Position numbers and translations under genes: made by a program. The notes beneath the pieces are model-generated. The model made no database searches and was not told where the DNA came from. It worked only from the letters and a program-made list of their open reading frames with translations. Source: FEN-1191 sp036490715 (GTDB taxonomy: Bacteria > Pseudomonadota > Gammaproteobacteria > Steroidobacterales > Steroidobacteraceae). From it: a DNA stretch of 64,000 nt. Positions 7,865-17,712 of the stretch are shown in pieces; position 1 is the stretch's first letter; each line of letters starts with the position of its first letter. The stretch spans positions 1 to 64,000 of the forward strand of contig DASXDL010000013.1 of the NCBI GenBank assembly GCA_036490715.1. Direction: 5' to 3'.

Positions 7865-9715
7865 ATGGCCGGCCGGATTCCGCAAGGCTTCATCGACGAG
7901 CTGATCGCCCGCGCCGACATCGTGGAGATCATCGGCAGTCGCGTCGCACTCAAGCGCGCTGGCCGGGAGTACAAGGCCTGCTGCCCGTTCCACGACGAAA
8001 AGACACCGTCGTTCTGGGTCAGCCCCGACAAACAGTTCTATCACTGCTTCGGCTGCGGCGCGCACGGCACCGCGCTGGGGTTCTTGATGGAGTACGACCG
8101 TCTGCCGTTCCCGGAAGCGGTCGAGGATCTGGCCGGCCGGCTGGCACTGACCGTGCCGCACGAGGCCTCGGCCGGATCGGGATCGGCCGCGGGCAGTGCC
8201 AGCGCCAGCGCCGATGAGCGCGCACCGCTGTACGAACTGCTCACCAAGGTGGCCGACTACTTTCACGCCAATCTCAAGCGCAATGAGCGCGCCCAGCGTT
8301 ACGCCGAGCAGCGCGGGCTGGAACCATCGACCATAGAGCGCTTTCATGTCGGCTACGCGCTCGACGCCTGGAGCGAGGTATTGCAGCGATTCGGAGCGCA
8401 CGAACGCGAGCAACGCGCGCTGCTGGCGGCTGGGCTGATCGTCGAACGCGACCGCGGCGCGACCAACGCGGCCAGCAGCAGCAGCGGCGACGGATACTAC
8501 GATCGCTTTCGCGACCGACTCATGTTCCCGATCCGCGATACCCGCGGCCGGTTGATTGGATTCGGCGGCCGGGTGCTCGATCGGGGCGAGCCGAAATACC
8601 TCAATTCACCCGAGACCGTGCTGTTTCACAAGGGCAAGGAGCTCTACGGCCTTTACGAGACGCGACTGGCGCGCCGGGCGCTGCGGCGACTGGTGATCGT
8701 TGAAGGCTATATGGACGTGGTGCGACTGCATCAGGCCGGCGTCACCGAGGCCGTAGCAACGCTCGGCACCGCCACCACCGCCGACCATCTGCATCGCGCG
8801 TTTCGGTTGGTGAGCGAGATCGTGTTCTGTTTCGACGGCGATCGCGCCGGTCGCGCGGCTGCGTGGCGCGCACTGCAGCAGGCATTGCCCGAGGCGCGCG
8901 CCGGTCGCGAGCTACGCTTTCTGTTCCTGCCGGAGGGCGAGGATCCGGATTCGCTGGTCGGCAAGGAGGGTGGCGATCGCTTCAATGCGCGTCTGGATGC
9001 CGCGATACCGCTGTCGGAATACCTGGTGGGACAACTGTTGCAACAGGCTGATGTCAGCCACGCAGACGGCAAGGCGCACTTCGTTGCGCTGGCCCGGCCG
9101 CTGCTGGAGAAGATCGCGCCTGGCGTGTATCGCGAGCTGCTGCTCGATCGGGTGGCCGCGGCGATTGGTTGGCCCACGGCGCGCCTGCAGCAATGGCTGG
9201 CCGAGCCGCACACGGCCGGATCGGGCGCACGGCGCGCAGGTGACAACGTCGAGCTGCGCACGGCGCATGTGCCGGTGCGCTCGGTCGGCCGCGGCAGCCT
9301 GATCACGCAGGCGATTACCCTGGTGCTGCATTTTCCGACCGCTGCGGCCGCGGTCGATGAGGCCCAGCGCGAGCAGCTCGCGCTCCTGAATCAGCCGGGC
9401 GTAGCGGTACTGGGTTCGCTGCTCGAACAGCTGCGGGCGCAGCCGGCAGCTAGCATGGCGCAGACGCTGGAGCGCTGGCGCGAGCGCCCCGAGCATCGTC
9501 GCCTGTCGGAACTGGCCGCCGGCGAGCCACTTGTGCCGGATCAGGAGGCCGCGTCGCGCGAGCTGCGACAGGCCGTGGCGCGGCTGCTGGAGGCGGAACT
9601 GCGCCGCCGGCTGCAGGCGTTGATCGACAAGGCGCGGTTGCAGCCGCTGGATGAGGCCGAAAAGCTGGAACTTCAGTCCCTGACCACTGCCCAATCGAGG
9701 GTTGGGGGCAGCTGA
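7865..9715 (+). CDS. dnaG: DNA primase
   Basis: Synthesises RNA primers for replication with the DnaB helicase. The N-terminal zinc finger is intact with ligands Cys40, His43, Cys61 and Cys64. The TOPRIM core has the glutamate motif VEGYMDVV and the aspartate motif CFDGDRAG. A helicase-binding C-terminal domain follows, for 616 residues in all. Two low-complexity Ser/Ala/Gly insertions (about residues 100-115 and 200-210) are linker-like and typical of high-GC relatives. The ATG lies 25 nt after yqeY. Confidence 0.97.
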   Translation: MAGRIPQGFIDELIARADIVEIIGSRVALKRAGREYKACCPFHDEKTPSFWVSPDKQFYHCFGCGAHGTALGFLMEYDRLPFPEAVEDLAGRLALTVPHEASAGSGSAAGSASASADERAPLYELLTKVADYFHANLKRNERAQRYAEQRGLEPSTIERFHVGYALDAWSEVLQRFGAHEREQRALLAAGLIVERDRGATNAASSSSGDGYYDRFRDRLMFPIRDTRGRLIGFGGRVLDRGEPKYLNSPETVLFHKGKELYGLYETRLARRALRRLVIVEGYMDVVRLHQAGVTEAVATLGTATTADHLHRAFRLVSEIVFCFDGDRAGRAAAWRALQQALPEARAGRELRFLFLPEGEDPDSLVGKEGGDRFNARLDAAIPLSEYLVGQLLQQADVSHADGKAHFVALARPLLEKIAPGVYRELLLDRVAAAIGWPTARLQQWLAEPHTAGSGARRAGDNVELRTAHVPVRSVGRGSLITQAITLVLHFPTAAAAVDEAQREQLALLNQPGVAVLGSLLEQLRAQPAASMAQTLERWRERPEHRRLSELAAGEPLVPDQEAASRELRQAVARLLEAELRRRLQALIDKARLQPLDEAEKLELQSLTTAQSRVGGS

Positions 9716-9864
9716 CAGCAGGGGCACGCCGGCGCAGCCGCAGCGTGGGGGCGCGCCGACCCGACACCCTATATATAGAGCAGCCCGAAATGCTCGGGCG
9801 CCAATCCGGTGATTAAGTTCAAGTCCTGGTTCCGGCAGCCGTTAGTGACACCAGGGGTTGAATA

Positions 9865-9895
9865 TTGGCAAGGCGATATCAAATCTGGTTATCAT
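9865..9895 (+). promoter_or_regulatory. Possible rpoD promoter in an AT-rich patch
   Basis: Positions about 9855-9908 are strikingly AT-rich for this window. Within them TTGGCA (9865-9870) and TATCAT (9890-9895) form a -35/-10 pair with a long 19-nt spacer. It would give rpoD a separate promoter with a leader of about 100 nt. The spacer is longer than ideal, so the exact boxes are uncertain. Confidence 0.35.
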
Positions 9896-9926
9896 ATTCA
9901 ACTTTTCCATGAGCGACCCATGCCTA

Positions 9927-9959
9927 CAGCCCTCCGTTGCCAAACGACGGACGGGGCTG
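9927..9959 (+). promoter_or_regulatory. Hairpin in the rpoD leader
   Basis: CAGCCC-TCCGT pairs with ACGGA-CG-GGGCTG, an 11-bp stem with a two-base bulge and a 9-nt loop, ending 43 nt before the rpoD ATG. No T-run follows, so it is not a simple terminator. An 18-codon open frame (ATG 9909 to TGA 9965) runs through it. Confidence 0.4.
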
Positions 9960-10002
9960 CCCTGACGGTTACTCGGCCATTGGAAACACCCTTAGAGACG
10001 CT

Positions 10003-12123
<2,121 letters not shown>

Positions 12124-12143
12124 TCGGAGGCGGGGCTGGCGGG

Positions 12144-12617
12144 TCAGCCCACCGCCGCCGACTTCAGCGTCTGAATGTCGATCTTGCGCATTTTCATCAG
12201 CGCTGCCATCACTCGATCGGCTCGGGCCTGATCGCCGATCAGCAGGTCGGGCAGACGGTCATAACCGATCTGCCAGGACAGGCCGAACTTATCCTTCAAC
12301 CAGCCGCAGACGTTGTGCGAGCCGCCCTCGCCCAGTGCGCTCCATAATCGGTCGATGTCGGCCTGCTCGCTGCAGTTGACCATCAGGGAGAACGCCTCGT
12401 CGAGCTGGAAAGTCGGTCCGCCATTGAGCGCGTTGTAGCGATGGCCCTCGAGCTCGAACGCAACCACCATCACGCTGCCTTTGGGCCCCGGGCCGGCATC
12501 CCCATAGTGGGAAACGTGCGTGATGCGCGAGTTCTCGAACAGAGAAACGTAGAAACGGGCGGCCTGCTCGGCGCAGGAATCGAACCAGAGAAATGGACTG
12601 ATGCTCGTGACCGCCAT
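12144..12617 (-). CDS. VOC superfamily protein (PhnB/3-demethylubiquinone methyltransferase-like fold)
   Basis: A 157-residue glyoxalase-fold protein of the PF06983 group. It opens with SISPFLWFDSCAEQAARFYVSLF and contains FELEGHRYNALNGGP and SLMVNCSEQADIDRLW, the usual family blocks. Family members are often labelled 3-demethylubiquinone-9 methyltransferase, but that activity is not supported for this fold. A strong GAGGAGG ribosome-binding site sits 9 nt before the ATG. Convergent with rpoD; it separates the housekeeping block from the flagellar locus. Function unknown. Confidence 0.85.
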   Translation of the reverse strand: MAVTSISPFLWFDSCAEQAARFYVSLFENSRITHVSHYGDAGPGPKGSVMVVAFELEGHRYNALNGGPTFQLDEAFSLMVNCSEQADIDRLWSALGEGGSHNVCGWLKDKFGLSWQIGYDRLPDLLIGDQARADRVMAALMKMRKIDIQTLKSAAVG

Positions 12618-12696
12618 GCGTCAGCCTCCTCGTTGCTGCGAAAAGTCTGAGGCTGCAAGGCCCCGGACCGCAAGCGAGGCGGCTGGCCGGCCGCGC

Positions 12697-13197
12697 TTAT
12701 CCGCTGGCGCCCGAGGATTGCGCGCGGCGCGCCCGTGCCGCAGCCAGCGACACCAGCAGCCGCGCTTCACCGGCCGGCAAACCGCTGCGAGCGGCCAGGT
12801 CTTCCGCTGACAGGCCACCAGCGGCCAGCTTGCTGGCATTGGAATACGCATCATTGACCGGCGCCGGCACTGCGCTTGCCTCGAGCATCGGTACCTCAGG
12901 CATGTCGCGCTCGAGCGCGGCTTTGTCATTCAGCGGCCGCTCGACCGACTGTAATTCCACCAGCGTCGGTCTGGCCGGCGTCGTGACCGGCAGTGCGCGC
13001 GCGGCCACCTGGGTGTGCGCATCGATCAGTTGTCGCGATTCGGCGCGCAGCAGTTCCAGCTGCTCGAACACGCGGCCCAGATTGATGTCGACTGAACGCC
13101 GCAATCGGGCAACGGTGTAGACCTCGAGCAGAATCACCAGACCGAGCGCCAGCACGGCGCCGGCCAGGGCCGACAGCGAAATATCATGTAGCAGCAT
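12697..13197 (-). CDS. DUF2802 domain protein at the end of the flagellar locus
   Basis: About 166 residues. An N-terminal membrane helix (roughly residues 8-28) is followed by a helical segment with LRAESRQLIDAHTQ, a low-complexity linker, and a C-terminal helix-turn-helix-like DUF2802 segment (ASKLAAGGLSAEDLAARSGLPAGEARLL). DUF2802 genes typically close the fliA/motCD end of polar flagellar loci, as here. The ATG at 13197 is immediately preceded by a GTG (13200), which is better spaced from AGGAG and may be the true start. Function unknown. Confidence 0.8.
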   Translation of the reverse strand: MLLHDISLSALAGAVLALGLVILLEVYTVARLRRSVDINLGRVFEQLELLRAESRQLIDAHTQVAARALPVTTPARPTLVELQSVERPLNDKAALERDMPEVPMLEASAVPAPVNDAYSNASKLAAGGLSAEDLAARSGLPAGEARLLVSLAAARARRAQSSGASG

Positions 13198-13233
13198 CAC
13201 GGTGGCGTACTCCTGCAAAGACTTCGATGAACG

Positions 13234-14118
13234 CTAGCGCGGCCCGTCGGGCCCGCTATCACGGTTGAAGATCAAAACTTCGACGCGGCGGTTGGCGTTA
13301 CGGCCGGCCGGTGTGGCGTTGGCCATCGCCGGCCGGAACTGTCCGTAGCCGACCACGGCCAGGCGCTCGGCCGCGAGGCCGCGGTCCATGAAAAGACGCA
13401 CCACGCTGGCGGCGCGCGCCGCCGACAGCTCCCAGTTGGATGGGAACGCCGCGGTGCTGATCGGACGATCGTCGGTGTAACCCTCGACGCGGACCGCGTT
13501 CGGCACTGATCTGAGCGTGTCGGCCAGGCGTTGCAACGCCGTCACGGCCGGCCCGGACAGGCGCGCGACGCCGCTGCCAAACAGAATGTCGGTACTGATG
13601 TCCACCGCGACCCAGGAATCGTAGCGGCGGACGCGGACGTTGCCCGAGGCGATGAGCGGCGCCAGTGCCGCGCTGACGTCCTCGGCGACGCGGTCGAGAT
13701 CGCCGCTGGGCGGCGCGCTCTGCAGTTCGCTGGTCGCCGGGTCGGCGGTCGGAGTTGTGGTCGGATGTGCCGGCGCCGGCGCCGAGGGCGCCGGCATGAT
13801 GTGCCGCGCCGGCAGACTGGAGCTGATCATGCGGTGGACCTGGGTCAGCGGCATCTGCTCGAGCGGCTGCAGACGCGAGCCGTCCGACTCGAGCGGCTGC
13901 GCCGAGCGTGGCGTGCCGTGAAAGGCCTCGGCCAAGGAGTCGGACAACACCCGGTACTTGCCCTCGTTCACCGATGACATGGCGTACATGACGACGAAGA
14001 ACGCCAGCAGCAGGGTCACCAGGTCGCCGTAGGGAATCGCCCAGGCCTCGTGGTTGTCGTGATCATCCTGGCGCCGCCGCCGGCGCGAATGCAGACGCCG
14101 ATCTTGCGGGCCGCTCAT
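13234..14118 (-). CDS. motD: Flagellar stator protein MotD (MotB family)
   Basis: B-subunit of the proton-driven MotCD stator. An Arg-rich N-terminal cytoplasmic tail precedes one transmembrane helix (PYGDLVTLLLAFFVVMYAMS) that carries the conserved ion-binding Asp. A Pro/Ala linker follows, then an OmpA-like peptidoglycan-binding domain (DILFGSG, VEGYTDDRPI, LAVVGYGQFRP, NRRVEVLIF). The start overlaps the motC stop by 4 nt. At 294 aa it is the usual length. It anchors the stator to the cell wall. Confidence 0.94.
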   Translation of the reverse strand: MSGPQDRRLHSRRRRRQDDHDNHEAWAIPYGDLVTLLLAFFVVMYAMSSVNEGKYRVLSDSLAEAFHGTPRSAQPLESDGSRLQPLEQMPLTQVHRMISSSLPARHIMPAPSAPAPAHPTTTPTADPATSELQSAPPSGDLDRVAEDVSAALAPLIASGNVRVRRYDSWVAVDISTDILFGSGVARLSGPAVTALQRLADTLRSVPNAVRVEGYTDDRPISTAAFPSNWELSAARAASVVRLFMDRGLAAERLAVVGYGQFRPAMANATPAGRNANRRVEVLIFNRDSGPDGPR

Positions 14119-14855
14119 TGCAGAAACCCCAGCAGCTTGCCCTCGATCAGTCGCGGATTCTCGCCCTGGGCGATCGCGATCAAGCCCTCGACCTGCATCT
14201 CATGCAGGTGCGTGCGCGTATGCACCGCCACCTTGAGCTTGTTGGCGACCGGCAGAAAGAACAGATTCGCCATGCCGATGCCGTACACGGTGGCGGTGAA
14301 GGCCGCGGCGATGCCGTGACCGAGCTTGGACGGATCGTCGAGATTTTGCATCACGGCCATCAGCCCCAGCACCGCGCCGATGATGCCGAGCGTCGGCGAG
14401 TACACGCCCATGCCCTCGAACACCTTGGCGGCGCGGATGTCGGCCGCCTCACGCGCGTGAATGTCGACCTCGAGCGTGCTGCGGATGGTATCGGGCTCGC
14501 TGCCGTCGATCACCAGCTGCAGACCCTTGTACAGAAACGCATCGGTCTCGGATTTGAGCAGTGTTTCCAGGCCCAGCAGGCCCTGGCGGCGCGAGATATT
14601 GCTCCAGTCGACGATCTTACGGATCACCCGCAGCGGCTCGTGCGACGGCGGCCGCAAGATCCACGGCAGCATCGCCAACGCCCGCTTCATGACTTCGATC
14701 GGAGTCTGCACGCAGATCGCCGCCACCGTGCCGACCACGACGATCATGAACGCCGCGGCCGACACCAGTGCGTGGATGCCGGCGCCCTTGAGCACGGCGC
14801 CCAGCACGATCGCGATGGTCGCCAGCAGCAGTCCGGTTACGCTCAGAACGTCCAC
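14115..14855 (-). CDS. motC: Flagellar stator protein MotC (MotA family)
   Basis: A-subunit of the MotCD stator, 246 residues with four predicted membrane segments. The MotA signature VYSPTLGIIGAVLGLMAVM and the adjoining AAAFTATVYGIGMANLFFLP are present, as is the cytoplasmic loop with RRQGLLGLE. The start is GTG. The gene lies only 10 nt after fliA; in many related loci cheYZAB lies between these two genes, and it is absent here. Confidence 0.94.
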   Translation of the reverse strand: MDVLSVTGLLLATIAIVLGAVLKGAGIHALVSAAAFMIVVVGTVAAICVQTPIEVMKRALAMLPWILRPPSHEPLRVIRKIVDWSNISRRQGLLGLETLLKSETDAFLYKGLQLVIDGSEPDTIRSTLEVDIHAREAADIRAAKVFEGMGVYSPTLGIIGAVLGLMAVMQNLDDPSKLGHGIAAAFTATVYGIGMANLFFLPVANKLKVAVHTRTHLHEMQVEGLIAIAQGENPRLIEGKLLGFLQ

Positions 14856-14865
14856 GCGCGCCCCG

Positions 14866-15597
14866 TTAGCCGTGCCACTCGGTGAGCTGCGCTTTCAGTC
14901 GCAGCAGGGCCTGTCCATGCAGCTGACAGACACGTGATTCGGTCACCTTGAGCACAGCGCCGATCTCCTTGAGGTTCAGCTCCTGCTCGTAATACAGCGA
15001 CAGCACCAGTCGCTCGCGCTCCGGCAATGCCTGGATCGCGTCGATGATTGCCTGCCGCAGCGACTCGTCCAGGGCGTTGGCTTCCGGGTCGGGGGCCCCG
15101 TCGGGCAGCCGGTCGAGCGCCGATTCCTCACCCTCATCGGCATCATTCAGACGCAGCAGCTGGCAGCCGAGGGTGTCCTGCACGATGCGTTGGTAATCGC
15201 TCAGCGACACCCCCATCTGCGCGGCCACGTCGGCTTCGCTGGCCTCGGCGCCGCGACGCGCTTCGACCTCGCGTAGCGCCTGGGCTGCCGCCCGCGCCTT
15301 GCGATGGACCGAGCGCGGCGCCCAGTCGAGCTTGCGCAGTGCGTCGAGCATCGCGCCACGGATGCGTATGCCGGCGTAGGTCTCGAAGCTCGCGCCGCGG
15401 CCAGTGGTGAAGTTCTGGGCCGCTTCGAGCAGGCCCATCATGCCGGCCTGCATCAGGTCTTCGACCTCGACCTGCGGCGGCAGGCGACCGACCAGGTGAT
15501 AGGCAATGCGTTTGACCAGGTCGGCGTGCTTGCGCACCAGCGCATCCATGTCGATCGGCGGCTGGGTGCTGGCGTAAGCGCGTGCGCCGGTATTCAC
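14866..15597 (-). CDS. fliA: Flagellar sigma factor FliA (sigma-28)
   Basis: Directs RNA polymerase to late flagellar promoters; its anti-sigma FlgM is encoded at 55.9 kb. The 243-aa protein contains region 2 (VEDLMQAGMMGLLEAAQNF and FETYAGIRIRGAMLDALRKLD), region 3, and region 4 (LNLKEIGAVLKVTESRVCQLHGQALLRLK). The GTG start overlaps the flhG stop (GTGA). Promoters fitting this factor occur upstream of flgM, flgKL, fliC and the HDOD gene. Confidence 0.97.
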   Translation of the reverse strand: MNTGARAYASTQPPIDMDALVRKHADLVKRIAYHLVGRLPPQVEVEDLMQAGMMGLLEAAQNFTTGRGASFETYAGIRIRGAMLDALRKLDWAPRSVHRKARAAAQALREVEARRGAEASEADVAAQMGVSLSDYQRIVQDTLGCQLLRLNDADEGEESALDRLPDGAPDPEANALDESLRQAIIDAIQALPERERLVLSLYYEQELNLKEIGAVLKVTESRVCQLHGQALLRLKAQLTEWHG

Positions 15598-16460
15598 TTC
15601 AGCACCTTCAACCGCACCGGCGCTCGCCGCAGCATGCGCTCGAGGAAGAATTCCACGCGTCCGCTGGGACCATCCTGGACCGGCCAGCGCTGTGCGGCGC
15701 TGGCGATGCGCGTGAACGCCTGTGCGGCCGGGCTGAGCGGAAACGCCTCGAGCACCGGTCGCTGCGCCTGCACCGCCTTGGTCAAGGCGCCATCCTCGGG
15801 TATCTCACCGGCGTATTCGAGCGCGACGTCCAGATAGCGATCGGTGACCCGCTGCAGGCGGCGAAACACAGCCTCGCCCTGACCGGCGCGCCGGATCATG
15901 TTGGCGAGCACGCGAAAGCTGCGCACACCGTGATTGCGGCTGAGCACCTTGATCAGCGCATAGGCGTCGGTCAGCGAGGTCGGCTCATCGCGCAACACCA
16001 GCAGCACTTGCTGCGCGGCTTGACAGAACTGCAGCACCGACGGATTGATGCCCGGAGCGGTATCGACAATCAGTACGTCGAGCTGGCCGGGCCAATGACT
16101 GAACGCCCGCACGATCGCGGCCTGCTCGCTGGCGTTGAGATTCGCCATCCGCGCCACGCCGGAAGCGGCCGGCACGATACGCACTCCGGATTCGGTCTCC
16201 AGGATGATCTCTTCGAGCGTGCGCTCGCCGCTGAGCAGTTGCTCGAGAGTGCAGCGCGGCGTCAGACCCAGCAGTACGTCGACGTTGGCCAGCCCAAGAT
16301 CTCCGTCGAGCAGCATGGTGTTGCGCCCGGCACGCGCAAAGGCAGTGGCAAGATTGATCGACACCGCGGTCTTGCCGGTGCCGCCCTTGCCACCGGTGAC
16401 AGCGATGACCTGCACCGGCGCGGCCGGCTGCAGCGTGGCGCGCGCGTCAGGCTGCGGCAT
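15594..16460 (-). CDS. flhG: Flagellar number regulator FlhG/FleN (MinD-like ATPase)
   Basis: MinD/ParA-family ATPase that limits flagellar number, typically by antagonising FlhF and FleQ. The deviant Walker A KGGTGKT is at residues 25-31 and the switch DGDLGLANVDVLLG follows at about 50-63. TAPGINPSVLQF and the C-terminal block are family-like. The ATG at 16460 was preferred over an upstream TTG (16487) because GAGG sits 5 nt before it; it overlaps the flhF end by 14 nt. The predicted protein is 288 aa. Confidence 0.94.
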   Translation of the reverse strand: MPQPDARATLQPAAPVQVIAVTGGKGGTGKTAVSINLATAFARAGRNTMLLDGDLGLANVDVLLGLTPRCTLEQLLSGERTLEEIILETESGVRIVPAASGVARMANLNASEQAAIVRAFSHWPGQLDVLIVDTAPGINPSVLQFCQAAQQVLLVLRDEPTSLTDAYALIKVLSRNHGVRSFRVLANMIRRAGQGEAVFRRLQRVTDRYLDVALEYAGEIPEDGALTKAVQAQRPVLEAFPLSPAAQAFTRIASAAQRWPVQDGPSGRVEFFLERMLRRAPVRLKVLK

Positions 16461-17694
16461 TGACGCCTCGGCCGTAGCGGCGGGCAAGCAGATCGTCGTC
16501 GGCCACGGTTTGCGCCTGGCGCGCCAGCTCGATAGCGCGCGCCACCAGCTGGTGCGAACGCGCCGGCTTCAAATCCTCCGGGATGCGCGGTCCATCGCAG
16601 CAACAGGCTGCCGGCAGCAGCGAGCGCGCCAGCGCCGAGAGCACGCCGCCGAGACTGACCGCTTCATCGATTCGTGTCAGCGCACAGCAGGTGGACACGC
16701 CGATGCCGAAGTTGTCAACAGCATCATCGATCACGCCGCCTTGGGCACTCGCCGGTAATGTCAGCAGTGTCTGCAGCTGCGGACATTGCTCGCGCAGCGC
16801 GCGATAGTCGGTGGCGGCGGCCGCATCGCGACTGCTGACACCGGGGGTGTCGATCAGCAAGGTGCGTCCCGGCAGTGCGCGAATGCGCGCGGCCAGCGCC
16901 GCGGTCCCGACCACGGACTCGACCCGCACACCCAGCAGCCGGCCGAGGCTGCGCAACTGTTCCTGCGATCCCAGACGCTCGTCGTCGGCGCCGATCAATA
17001 CCAGGTTGGCCGCGTCCTGCTCCAAAACATAGCGGGCCGCGAGTTTGGACAGCGTGGTGGTCTTGCCGCTGCCCGGCGGTCCGATCAGCAGTAGCGGTCC
17101 GCCACGCTCCAGCGGCAATGCGCACACCGGGATGCGCCGCGCCAGCATCGCGTACGGTGCCCGCTGCATCTGCTCTCCCTGGATACTGGCCGGCAGATCG
17201 CCGACGATCTGCAGTGCCAGCGTTCGGTCCAGGCCCAGACTGGCCAGCTCCGCCAGCGCGCGCGCCTTGAGCGGCTCGCGCCGGGTGAAATCGTTCCAGG
17301 CCAGTGCCGCGACCTGCTGTTCCAGCAGCGCTCGCAGACTGCGCAGCTCCTCGCCCACCGTGCGCTGCGGCGCGCCCGCTTCGCTGTCGGAGAACATAGT
17401 CCCAAACTGAGTCCCGTCATCGAGCGCCCCGCTGGCTGCGGTCGCGGACGCGCCTGGCAGCGGATTACCCTGGCGCTCAATCTCGTGCAACGCCTGCTGC
17501 TCGAGCTGCTTGAGCTCGGCCACTTCCGCCAGCGTGCCCTGGCCTGCGGCCAGCTCGACGTCGATCGCGGCACAGACCTCGACCCCCTGACCAGCCGGCC
17601 GGCTGCTCAGGATCACCGCATCGGGTCCCTGTTCCTCTCGGATTTGCCGCAAGGCGTTACGCATGTCCGCGGCCAGGTAGCGTTTGATTTTCAT
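16447..17694 (-). CDS. flhF: Flagellar placement GTPase FlhF
   Basis: SRP-family GTPase that sets the pole and assembly site of the flagellum. The N-terminal basic segment MKIKRYLAADMRNALRQIREE is followed by a variable linker, a helical N domain and the G domain with P-loop GPPGSGKTTT at residues 205-214. G3 is DTPG and G4 is TRID in place of the usual TKLD. The nucleotide-sensing loop reads GADDERLGSQEQL rather than the common TDTYRIGAQEQL, a mild deviation. Length is 415 aa. Lies between flhA and flhG as usual. Confidence 0.94.
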   Translation of the reverse strand: MKIKRYLAADMRNALRQIREEQGPDAVILSSRPAGQGVEVCAAIDVELAAGQGTLAEVAELKQLEQQALHEIERQGNPLPGASATAASGALDDGTQFGTMFSDSEAGAPQRTVGEELRSLRALLEQQVAALAWNDFTRREPLKARALAELASLGLDRTLALQIVGDLPASIQGEQMQRAPYAMLARRIPVCALPLERGGPLLLIGPPGSGKTTTLSKLAARYVLEQDAANLVLIGADDERLGSQEQLRSLGRLLGVRVESVVGTAALAARIRALPGRTLLIDTPGVSSRDAAAATDYRALREQCPQLQTLLTLPASAQGGVIDDAVDNFGIGVSTCCALTRIDEAVSLGGVLSALARSLLPAACCCDGPRIPEDLKPARSHQLVARAIELARQAQTVADDDLLARRYGRGVNAAA

Positions 17695-17712
17695 CTGCCC
17701 TTCAACTCCAGC

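Noticed and set aside
9795..9842. tRNA-like T-arm wording (GTTCAAGTCC) upstream of rpoD
   Set aside because: The stem around the loop does not pair, and no D-arm, anticodon arm or matching acceptor strand is found on either strand.
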